From: an uncultured Desulfobacterales bacterium
Lineage (GTDB): Bacteria; Desulfobacterota; Desulfobacteria; Desulfobacterales; G020354645
Assembly: GCA_947259865.1 (NCBI GenBank)
Contig: CAMYNZ010000036.1
Coordinates: 1-18,929, forward strand
DNA: 18,929 nucleotides
Direction: 5' to 3'
Positions 1-6,278 of this stretch are shown here, in pieces. A program made the translations under genes and the position numbers. A model generated the notes under the pieces. It was not told the DNA's origin. It was given only the letters and a program-made list of their open reading frames with translations, and searched no databases. Position 1 is the first letter of the stretch, and the number at the start of each line of letters is the position of its first letter.

Positions 1-8
1 TTTATTTT

Positions 9-94
9 TGGTGCCGAAGGCCGGACTTGAACCGGCACGGGTCGCCCCACTACCCCCTCAAGATAGCGTGTCTACCAAGTTCCACCACTTCGGC
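9..94 (-). tRNA. leuU: tRNA-Leu (anticodon GAG)
   Basis: An 86-nt class II tRNA with CCA encoded at 9-11. The acceptor stem GCCGAAG pairs perfectly with CTTCGGC. The anticodon stem CTATC/GGTAG (one T-G pair) carries the loop TTGAGGG, which places GAG at 57-59, so it decodes CUC/CUU leucine codons. A long variable arm with a GGG/CCC stem and a T arm GCCGG-TTCAAGT-CCGGC complete the cloverleaf. It lies 24 bases after the secG stop on the same strand and is probably co-transcribed with it. E. coli has the same secG-leuU adjacency. Confidence 0.97.
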
Positions 95-118
95 ACGAAA
101 CCAGATCGAGTTTTAGTA

Positions 119-466
119 TTATTGTGTTTTGGTCCGTGAGCCCTCTGTTTCGACCGGAAGCGGTGTTGGCGGAACGTTCTGTTCGGTTTGCTCCTCAATG
201 GGGGGCGGCGTTTCAGACATCACCGAACTCCTGGCCCCATGACTTGATATATAAGCAAGCGACAAAGAAGTGAGCATAAAAACTACCGCAGCGACGGTTG
301 TTGCTTTACTCAGAAAAGTTGATGCCCCGGTGCTGCCAAATAAGGTCTGGCTGCCGCCTCCCCCAAAGGCTGCACCCATATCCGCTCCCTTCCCCGTTTG
401 GAGCAAAACGATCATGATGAGAGCCACGCAAACGAATAGGTGAACTATAATTAATATAGGAGACAT
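119..466 (-). CDS. secG: Preprotein translocase subunit SecG
   Basis: SecG is the small, non-essential inner-membrane subunit of the SecYEG channel and helps SecA-driven export. The 115-residue product has the family layout: a first membrane helix at about 3-21 ending in LLQTGKG, a glycine-rich cytoplasmic loop (AFGGGGSQTLFGSTGA, about 33-48), a second helix at about 56-75, and a polar, proline/glutamate-rich tail. Length is close to that of E. coli SecG (110 aa). The start is ATG, with only a weak purine stretch in front. It follows tpiA by 29 bases and precedes tRNA-Leu, so it is probably the last protein gene of the glycolytic block. Confidence 0.95.
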   Translation of the reverse strand: MSPILIIVHLFVCVALIMIVLLQTGKGADMGAAFGGGGSQTLFGSTGASTFLSKATTVAAVVFMLTSLSLAYISSHGARSSVMSETPPPIEEQTEQNVPPTPLPVETEGSRTKTQ

Positions 467-495
467 TCTTCTTGTTACCTCTAAAAAGATGTTAG

Positions 496-1260
496 TTAAC
501 TGGGTTTAAATTGAGCGATCTTACTAAACGTCTCAGCATCCAGACTGGCACCGCCAACCAGGGCACCGTCAATATCCGGCCGGGTCATGAGTTCGGAAAT
601 ATTATCCGGTTTTACGCTGCCACCGTAAAGGATTCTGATGGCTTTAGCGAGCGTTTCACCGAACAATTCATCCACTAAAGAACGCAGAAATTTATGAACT
701 TCCTGCGCCTGGTCGCTGGTGGCGGTTTTACCGGTACCAATTGCCCATACCGGTTCATAAGCAATAACCAGTGTCTTCAAATTATCTGCAACCAAGCCTT
801 CTAACCCGTTTTTTATCTGTTTGTCAAGCACAGAAAATGTTTGTTCGGATTCACGCTGCTGTTCTGATTCGCCGATACAAAATATTGGAATCAAACCATG
901 GGTGTTGGCGGCGTTAATTCTTTTGTTGACACTGTGATCGGTCTCACCGAAGTATTGACGCCGTTCCGAGTGGCCGATAATGACATACCGGCACCCAGCA
1001 GAAATAAGCATAAGTGGCGATATTTCACCGGTGAACGCCCCTTCGTTTTCCCAGTACAGGTTTTGGGCCCCTAATTGAATGCGGCTTTTTTTTAGGATTT
1101 CTGCGACGGGGGCAAGGGCTGTAAACGGCGGTGCGATCATCACATCGGAAGCTGAAAAGTCTGCAACCAGATCTACCAGTTGTCTGGCCGTTTCAACGGC
1201 CTCAGCGCCGGTTTTAAACATTTTCCAATTGCCGGCGATGAGCGGTCTGCGGTTTTGCAT
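496..1260 (-). CDS. tpiA: Triosephosphate isomerase
   Basis: Cytosolic TIM-barrel enzyme that interconverts dihydroxyacetone phosphate and glyceraldehyde 3-phosphate in glycolysis and gluconeogenesis. All catalytic and binding residues are visible: N11 and K13 in GNWKM, the electrophile H97 in IIGHSERR, the base E169 in AYEPVWAIGTG (including the start of flexible loop 6), the phosphate-binding YGGSV at 212-216, and VGG at 235-237. At 254 aa it is full length. AGGAGA about 9 bases before the ATG supports the start. It sits between a small membrane-protein gene and secG; gapA, which uses its product, is two genes upstream. Pgk is not part of the group. Confidence 0.98.
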   Translation of the reverse strand: MQNRRPLIAGNWKMFKTGAEAVETARQLVDLVADFSASDVMIAPPFTALAPVAEILKKSRIQLGAQNLYWENEGAFTGEISPLMLISAGCRYVIIGHSERRQYFGETDHSVNKRINAANTHGLIPIFCIGESEQQRESEQTFSVLDKQIKNGLEGLVADNLKTLVIAYEPVWAIGTGKTATSDQAQEVHKFLRSLVDELFGETLAKAIRILYGGSVKPDNISELMTRPDIDGALVGGASLDAETFSKIAQFKPS

Positions 1261-1281
1261 TTTTGGGTCTCCTAGTAAGAT

Positions 1282-1355
1282 AGTTTTAAGTGTTAAGTTT
1301 AAGTTGCGTGATTTATTATGTAATTAATAGTACCTAAAACCTAAAACTTAAAACT
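1282..1355. repeat. Inverted pair of AT-rich heptamer repeats
   Basis: Between tpiA and the small membrane-protein gene. The arms AGTTTTAAGT (1282-1291) and ACTTAAAACT (1346-1355) are perfect inverted copies. Each belongs to a short array with a period of seven: on the right CTAAAAC, CTAAAAC, TTAAAAC (1334-1354); on the left TTTTAAG, TGTTAAG, TTTAAG (1284-1303). The spacer is AT-rich. No T-tract directly follows a GC stem, so it is not a classical terminator. It can fold into a long, weak hairpin on either strand. Confidence 0.7.
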
Positions 1356-1358
1356 GTT

Positions 1359-1844
1359 TTATTCCTTCGCCCGGTTCGTGTGTTTCAGCATTATGGGGCT
1401 GGATAATAAAATAAGAATGTTACCGATGGGTCCGTTGCAGATCAACAGAACCGCTGCCAGCAGCCAGTTGTTATTGCCGATTATATTGCGGGATGCCTGG
1501 GGCAATACGATATAAACGATTAAATCGGCAACAGCCAGAAGAATAAGACCCCATGCACCCCATTTTTTCAAATTCCAAACACCGATCCCGCATATGATAA
1601 AGGGAACCATAAAAATAAGAAACTTGGTTGCCAGTATATTGGCCATGGATTCGGGTATGTTGGGGTCCGTGGCCAACCATAAAACGGCTTTGAAAATTGC
1701 CAGCCACCCAACGGCCCAGATTTGCCATGGCAGGGTTGACATCATTCTCCATTTGGGGAAAAAATAAAAGTCTTTTTCTACCAATTCACCATTGCTTTTT
1801 CCGTCGGGGACATTAACCATTTGTCTGTTTTTCTTTTTCAACAA
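1359..1844 (-). CDS. Small integral membrane protein of unknown function
   Basis: I do not recognise a family. The 161-residue product begins with a short basic, polar cytoplasmic stretch (about 1-36), followed by four hydrophobic segments: about 39-58, 70-90, 95-114 and 126-151. The short turn WNLKKWGAWG between helices two and three is typical of small membrane proteins with no catalytic motif. The start is taken as TTG at 1844, because AGGAG lies 9 bases upstream; the ATG at residue 9 (1820) has no ribosome binding site. It lies between gapA and tpiA on the same strand, so it is probably co-transcribed with them, but nothing in the sequence shows a metabolic role. Confidence 0.75.
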   Translation of the reverse strand: MLKKKNRQMVNVPDGKSNGELVEKDFYFFPKWRMMSTLPWQIWAVGWLAIFKAVLWLATDPNIPESMANILATKFLIFMVPFIICGIGVWNLKKWGAWGLILLAVADLIVYIVLPQASRNIIGNNNWLLAAVLLICNGPIGNILILLSSPIMLKHTNRAKE

Positions 1845-1919
1845 GACGTATGTCTCCTCTCAACTCAATCAGCCACAATTCCGGAATAGAATGACCCCCA
1901 GGCCTGCTAAGCCGGCGTT

Positions 1920-2924
1920 TTACAATTCGGCACCGACCATTGCCGCCAGATCCACCATTCGGTGTGAATACCCGGCCTCATTGTCGTACCAGCTCAGTAC
2001 CTTTACCATATTATCGAGAACATGGGTTGTGGCCGCGTCCACTATTGAAGAAAAGGCGGCGCCATTAAAATCGATGGATACCAGTGGTACGTCACTATAC
2101 CCCAAAATACCCGCCAGCGATCCTTGCGAAGCTTTTTTTAAGGCATCGTTGACATCCGAAACGGTGACACCTGATTTTTCAACCGTTGCTACAAGATCAA
2201 CAATTGAAACGTTGGGCGTCGGCACCCGAATAGCCAGACCATTAAGTTTACCCTCGAGCTCAGGCAGAACGAGGGCCACCGCTCGGGCCGCCCCGGTTGT
2301 TGTTGGTATCATAGAAAGTGCAGCCGCACGGGCCCTGCGTAGATCTTTGTGGGGAAAATCCAGTATTCGCTGGTCTCCGGTATAAGCATGAACGGTGGTC
2401 ATCAGACCGCACCTTATGCCAAAGTTTTCCAGGAGGATTTTTGCCACCGGTGCCAGGCAATTTGTGGTGCACGATGCATTTGAAATGATATGATGTTGCC
2501 CCGGATCGTAGCGCTGTGAATTGACTCCCATAACTATTGTTATATCAGGATCCTGGGCCGGTGCGGATATGATAACCTTACGTGCACCTGCGGCCAGATG
2601 TTTGGATGCATTTTCACGATCTCGAAAAAGACCGGTGCACTCTGCCACGACTTCCACTGCGAAATCCTTCCAGCGCAATTGCCCGGGATCTTTTATAGAT
2701 GTTATGGCGACAGGTTTACCCTCTACTTCGATCAGGTCATCTTTTACCGCAATATTCAAATCCAGTCGACCGTGAACGGAATCGTATTTGAGCAGATGAG
2801 CCATAGTCGCTGGATCGGTGAGGTCGTTAATGGCTACTACTTCAACATCGGGATGATTCAGAGCGGCCCGGAAGACCAGGCGTCCAATCCTGCCAAATCC
2901 ATTGATACCCATTTTTATTGTCAT
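1920..2924 (-). CDS. gapA: Type I glyceraldehyde-3-phosphate dehydrogenase
   Basis: Phosphorylating GAPDH: NAD(P)-dependent oxidation of glyceraldehyde 3-phosphate to 1,3-bisphosphoglycerate in the cytosol, or the reverse in gluconeogenesis. The 334-aa product has the Rossmann motif INGFGRIGR (7-15), D34 after the second strand (favouring NAD), the catalytic C152 in SNASCTTNCLAP, H179 in TVHAYTGDQ, and the C-terminal SWYDNEAGYSHR. Length is normal. The ATG overlaps the rimI stop as ATGA (2921-2924), with AAGGAG five bases upstream, which indicates translational coupling. The usual neighbour pgk is absent; an unknown membrane-protein gene and tpiA follow. Confidence 0.98.
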   Translation of the reverse strand: MTIKMGINGFGRIGRLVFRAALNHPDVEVVAINDLTDPATMAHLLKYDSVHGRLDLNIAVKDDLIEVEGKPVAITSIKDPGQLRWKDFAVEVVAECTGLFRDRENASKHLAAGARKVIISAPAQDPDITIVMGVNSQRYDPGQHHIISNASCTTNCLAPVAKILLENFGIRCGLMTTVHAYTGDQRILDFPHKDLRRARAAALSMIPTTTGAARAVALVLPELEGKLNGLAIRVPTPNVSIVDLVATVEKSGVTVSDVNDALKKASQGSLAGILGYSDVPLVSIDFNGAAFSSIVDAATTHVLDNMVKVLSWYDNEAGYSHRMVDLAAMVGAEL

Positions 2925-3391
2925 GATGTCTCCTTCAGATTTTTCTGTAAAATGAGGGCGTCCTCCCCGGTTTCGGTATAATAATTTATTCTTTTCTCGA
3001 CCAAACGGAATCCGAGCTTATGATACAGCGATATCGCCGGTTTATTGGAGGGCCGCACCTCGAGAATTGATGATACGGCACCTTTCTCGATTGCCAGTGC
3101 GAAACATCTGTCAAGAAGCTTTGAAGCAACGCCACAACGGCGCCAACGCGGTGCGACCGCAATTCTCAAAAGATGCATTTCGTCGGTGATGACCCGAAAA
3201 CAGTTATAGGCGATAATCTGCGGGGGGCCGTTTTCCTCCTCACATCTTATTGTGTAAGGATGAGCGTAATTACAGGTCAATTCCCCCATAAAGGAATCAC
3301 GCTGCCAGATACGCTGAAAAGACTGCCTTTCGATTGCAAGAATTGCATCAATATCAGTCTCAACCATAGCCCCAAAATAGAACGTGGGCAA
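2921..3391 (-). CDS. rimI: GNAT acetyltransferase, RimI-like (ribosomal protein S18 alanine N-acetyltransferase)
   Basis: GNAT-fold enzyme that transfers acetyl from acetyl-CoA; RimI proteins acetylate the N-terminal alanine of ribosomal protein S18. In this 156-aa product the acetyl-CoA loop is at 84-89 (RRCGVA, the R/Q-x-x-G-x-G/A motif), followed by LEVRPSNKPAISLYHKLGF (110-128) and the EDALILQK end, both typical of RimI. The start is TTG at 3391: GGAG lies seven bases upstream, only 3 bases after the preceding PTS IIA stop, so the two genes appear coupled. The ATG at residue 9 (3367) is the alternative. GNAT substrates cannot be read from sequence alone, so the S18 target is inferred. Confidence 0.85.
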   Translation of the reverse strand: MPTFYFGAMVETDIDAILAIERQSFQRIWQRDSFMGELTCNYAHPYTIRCEEENGPPQIIAYNCFRVITDEMHLLRIAVAPRWRRCGVASKLLDRCFALAIEKGAVSSILEVRPSNKPAISLYHKLGFRLVEKRINYYTETGEDALILQKNLKETS

Positions 3392-3394
3392 TGC

Positions 3395-3808
3395 TTAACT
3401 CCGTTTGTTGCCTTTCAGTATGCCGCTTGCCAGTGAAATACTCTTCTTCCCATAGGTTTCCAGACTTGTTGCCAACTCTTCGAGCTCCATCTCCTTGCGG
3501 GTGGTGACGGCCCTTAATAATATCGGTAGATTTACCCCTGATATAACCTCCACGCGGCCCTCTTCGAGAAAGGAATAACTCAAATTGGAAGGGGTGCCCC
3601 CAAACATATCCGTCAGGATAAGAACCCCTTTTTTGCGGTTGACGGCTTTGATCCCGGTGGCGATTTTCTCACGCAGTTTATCTGCGCTTTCAGCCAAATC
3701 AATGGATACCGAGACGATGTTTTTCGGTTTTTCACCGATAATAAATTCAGTGGCCTCAATGAGAGCCGCTCCAAGCTGACTGTGAGTTACTAAGACAATA
3801 CCGGTCAT
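3395..3808 (-). CDS. PTS IIA component, mannose/fructose (EIIA-Man) type
   Basis: Phosphocarrier domain of the mannose-family sugar phosphotransferase system; it accepts phosphate from HPr on a histidine. The 137-aa product starts TGIVLVTHSQLG with the phosphorylatable H9, and it has the conserved GVLILTDMFGGTPSN (about 61-75) and VISGVNLPIL (about 89-98) stretches. It is a single-domain protein of normal length. No IIB, IIC or IID gene follows; instead it lies between rapZ and rimI. A regulatory rather than a transport role is therefore likely, as for the stand-alone IIA of nitrogen-type PTS clusters. The ATG has no strong ribosome binding site, and a 221-base gap with hairpins separates it from rapZ. 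Confidence 0.9.
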   Translation of the reverse strand: MTGIVLVTHSQLGAALIEATEFIIGEKPKNIVSVSIDLAESADKLREKIATGIKAVNRKKGVLILTDMFGGTPSNLSYSFLEEGRVEVISGVNLPILLRAVTTRKEMELEELATSLETYGKKSISLASGILKGNKRS

Positions 3809-3858
3809 AGATTTTTACTTTTCATCAATATGTATTTGTTAGCCAAAAGCCAATGTTT

Positions 3859-4014
3859 ATCCCGTGCCAAGCACGGGATGAATTGAATTGATCCGCCACA
3901 GCTCCTTGGCGGATTAAGACAAAAACACATCAGCGCTCTAACCGCTGCACCTGCAAACGGGTGTAAACCACCCTAATGGCAGGGCAGGCATTATATCGGT
4001 TTTGGTCACCAAAA
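3859..4014. repeat. Cluster of palindromes between rapZ and PTS IIA
   Basis: Four palindromes stand close together: ATCCCGTGC-CAA-GCACGGGAT (3859-3879, nine perfect pairs); ATCCGCCA...TGGCGGAT (3891-3914, eight pairs, 8-base loop); GGGTG-TAAAC-CACCC (3959-3973); and TTTTGG-TCA-CCAAAA (4000-4014). None is followed by a good T-tract. They fit a REP-like palindromic element, or an RNA-processing or partial termination site downstream of rapZ. No open frame or recognisable RNA gene is present in 3809-4029. Confidence 0.65.
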
Positions 4015-4029
4015 TTGTCACCATCGGTA

Positions 4030-4902
4030 TTATAGCCTGATATCCCGATGGGTTATTTCGATTTGCAGCTCGGAAGCATTGATATACTCATATATGGCCC
4101 GGGCAATGACGACGGAGCGGTGACGACCGCCGGTGCACCCTACCGCAAGGGTAAGATATGCTTTGCCCTCCTTTTCGTACAACGGGATCAAATAGTCAAG
4201 AAGATCTAAGTATTTGTCTAAAAAAATGCGAGTCAGTTTATTTTCCAACACATAATTTTTTACCTGTTTTGTTTCGCCGTCCAGGGCTTTTAACTCAGGA
4301 ATAAAATAAGGATTGGGTAAGAAACGTACGTCAATAATTACATCCGCATCGTGGGGAATCCCATACTTGAAACCAAACGATACGATTTTAATATACATGG
4401 GCACCAGCTCAATGACTTTCTGGGCGATATTTAAAATGATCGATTTTAGCTCATGTACGTTGTAGTGGGACGTGTTGATGACATTATCAGCTGCTTTTTT
4501 TAAATCTTTCAGCATCCGTTTCTCGGCTCGGATACTCTCCAGAACGCCTTTGCCTTGTGAAACCGGATGCTGTCTTCGCGTCTGGCTATAGCGCTGGAGC
4601 AGTATTTGTTCGTCGGCTTCAAGGAAAAGGATTTCAAAATTGTGTCCTTTTTGTCTGAGAGAATCAAAGACGTCTTTATACTTTGAAAGAAAGCCCCTTT
4701 CGCGCAAATCCATGACTAATGCGAGGCCGGTAATTTCGGATTCGCTCTCAATCGGCAGTTCCAGGAATTTTGGTAACAAATCGACCGGCATGTTATCAAC
4801 ACAATAAAAGCCCGCGTCTTCAAAAGCCGCAACAGCGGTGCTTTTCCCAGACCCCGAAAGCCCTGTAATAATAATGATTTTATGATTTTTCACTTTTGCC
4901 AA
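4030..4902 (-). CDS. rapZ: RNase adapter / nucleotide-binding protein RapZ (YvcJ family)
   Basis: RapZ is a cytosolic P-loop protein. In E. coli it guides RNase E to the small RNA GlmZ and so controls glucosamine-6-phosphate synthase; in other bacteria the family's target is less clear. The 290-aa product has Walker A GLSGSGKST (14-22), a Walker B-like VMDLR (63-67), FLPNPYF in the middle, and the C-terminal signature GCTGGRHRS (255-263), which belongs to the RNA/ligand-binding domain. The frame opens at TTG (4902); GTG at 4893 gives a start closer to family length, and neither has a clear ribosome binding site. It follows ptsN by 123 bases. No hprK lies between, although some related clusters have one. 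Confidence 0.95.
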   Translation of the reverse strand: MAKVKNHKIIIITGLSGSGKSTAVAAFEDAGFYCVDNMPVDLLPKFLELPIESESEITGLALVMDLRERGFLSKYKDVFDSLRQKGHNFEILFLEADEQILLQRYSQTRRQHPVSQGKGVLESIRAEKRMLKDLKKAADNVINTSHYNVHELKSIILNIAQKVIELVPMYIKIVSFGFKYGIPHDADVIIDVRFLPNPYFIPELKALDGETKQVKNYVLENKLTRIFLDKYLDLLDYLIPLYEKEGKAYLTLAVGCTGGRHRSVVIARAIYEYINASELQIEITHRDIRL

Positions 4903-5025
4903 TCGGACCGCGCCAAATCTGGAGAAGAAATGTTTGGTAGTATATTGTGGTAGGAAATAATTGTCCGGTATCCACCGCCACTTCTATGAAGACCTGCTTG
5001 TTCAGGAGGCCCGTGCTATAATCGG

Positions 5026-5484
5026 TTAGAATTCCTCATCCTCTTCTTTGATGATTTCATAGATTTCATCTCCATCTGCTGCGCGCAACAACCGCTCTTT
5101 GAATGGCTCGGGTTTCAAAATGCGCGATATCTGGGCAAGCAGATCTATATGCAGACTCTTTAAATTTTCCGGTGTAAACAGCAAAAAAAATATATAGGTC
5201 GGCCGACCGTCAATGGATTCGAAGTCAACTCCCTTGCGGCTTACACCGAAACTGAGAACAGGAGTTTCAAGATTTTTTAATTTTCCGTGGGGTATACCGA
5301 TACCGTCGCCGATACCGGTGGAGCCGAGTCTTTCTCTCTCAAGAAGCACGCCCATCAAATCCTCATGGCCGATCCCGGTGATATGGGCCACAGGTTCCAC
5401 AAGTTCTTTTAAAATACCAAATTTATCTTTTGATTTCAAATTGTTGAGAATTGCTCCCTTTTGTAAGACATCCAGAATTCTCAT
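5026..5484 (-). CDS. ptsN: PTS IIA-Ntr regulatory phosphocarrier
   Basis: Fructose/nitrogen-type EIIA domain. It accepts phosphate from the nitrogen-type HPr and acts as a regulator (potassium transport, sigma-54 physiology, envelope) rather than as a transporter part. The 152-aa product carries the active histidine H66 in GIGIPHGKL, with ERERLGSTGIGDG just before it and HIDLLAQISRIL later, all typical of PtsN. The C terminus is acidic (KEEDEEF). The ATG start is preceded only by a weak GGTG. Linkage to rpoN, hpf and rapZ is the conserved arrangement for this protein. Confidence 0.95.
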   Translation of the reverse strand: MRILDVLQKGAILNNLKSKDKFGILKELVEPVAHITGIGHEDLMGVLLERERLGSTGIGDGIGIPHGKLKNLETPVLSFGVSRKGVDFESIDGRPTYIFFLLFTPENLKSLHIDLLAQISRILKPEPFKERLLRAADGDEIYEIIKEEDEEF

Positions 5485-5672
5485 AATTCAACACCATTTA
5501 ATTCCACTTAGCACACTATCCACGATGAATACCGCACGAAATCTTCTTCAGACAATTGTAACCTGTCTACCGGTCACTAAAATATGTTACGGTTTTTGTG
5601 GTATTTAGAAGATTGTCACCAACCGTTGATTTCTTATTACGGACCCGCTTGAGGGGTGATATAATGAATTTA

Positions 5673-5731
5673 GCTCGCTACGAGCAGATTCTGCAGGGCA
5701 GGGCGGGCCGGTGATTGCCCCTCCAACCGGC
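5673..5731 (-). other. Hairpins directly downstream of hpf
   Basis: On the minus strand a GCCGGT/ACCGGC stem (six pairs, 13-base loop, 5707-5731) begins one base after the hpf stop. It is followed by GCTCG-TAG-CGAGC (5673-5685). Neither has a convincing U-tract, so I call this an RNA structure or partial terminator and not a full intrinsic terminator. The rest of the 248-base gap 5485-5732 contains no open frame. TACAAT with T-rich sequence around it, read on the minus strand, could be a -10 box for ptsN, but no good -35 accompanies it. Confidence 0.4.
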
Positions 5732-5732
5732 A

Positions 5733-6266
5733 TTAGGTGCTGGGCTGAATCAACCCGTAATGGCCGTCTTTGCGGCGATAGAGAACATTGACTTTATCGG
5801 TCCTGGCATCTGTAAAAACAAGGAATCGACCATTAACCAGGTCCATTTGCATAACAGCTTCCTCAACATCCATGGGCTTGTATTCGATATATTTTACTTT
5901 GACCTGTTTTTCGGTATCTTCTTCGACAGGTTCGAAATATGGGGCAGCCTTTCCCTTGGACCGGGTTTTGACGCCGGTGCGGTGTTCCCTGATTTTTTGT
6001 TTGCCTTTTTTAATCTGTTTCTCAAGTTTATCCATTACCATATCTATGGCGGAATACATGTCGTTTATTTCTTCTTTACCATTTATATTGAGCCGATCGC
6101 CGTTGATATTGATTTCAGCGATGTGGCGAAATTTTTCAACCGAAAGGACAACATTTGCTTCGGCCGGGTTGTCAAGCAGTCTGTCAAAGCGATCAAGTTT
6201 TTCCATCACATAGGACTTTAAATGTTCTGAGGGATCAAGGTTCTTAAATGTTACCGATGTCTGCAT
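5733..6266 (-). CDS. hpf: Ribosome hibernation-promoting factor, long form
   Basis: Binds the 30S subunit in stationary phase and, in the long form, pairs two ribosomes into inactive 100S dimers. The 177-aa product has an N-terminal S30AE/YfiA domain (about 1-100), a basic, low-complexity linker (about 85-112), and the C-terminal dimerisation domain (about 123-175: VKYIEYKPMDVEEAVMQM, then GRFLVFTDARTDKVNVLYRR and DGHYGLIQP). The long form differs from the short HPF found next to rpoN in enterobacteria. AAGGAG eight bases before the ATG sets the start. It follows rpoN by only 12 bases. Confidence 0.97.
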   Translation of the reverse strand: MQTSVTFKNLDPSEHLKSYVMEKLDRFDRLLDNPAEANVVLSVEKFRHIAEININGDRLNINGKEEINDMYSAIDMVMDKLEKQIKKGKQKIREHRTGVKTRSKGKAAPYFEPVEEDTEKQVKVKYIEYKPMDVEEAVMQMDLVNGRFLVFTDARTDKVNVLYRRKDGHYGLIQPST

Positions 6267-6278
6267 ATTTACAACTCC

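Noticed and set aside
1792..2385. Plus-strand open frame of 197 codons across gapA
   Set aside because: Antisense to a complete, motif-perfect gapA; composition is serine/threonine-rich with no family resemblance.
3931..3950. tRNA-like stretch (reverse complement contains AGCGGTTAGAGCGC)
   Set aside because: Resembles a D-arm only; no acceptor stem, anticodon arm or T arm in the surrounding bases.
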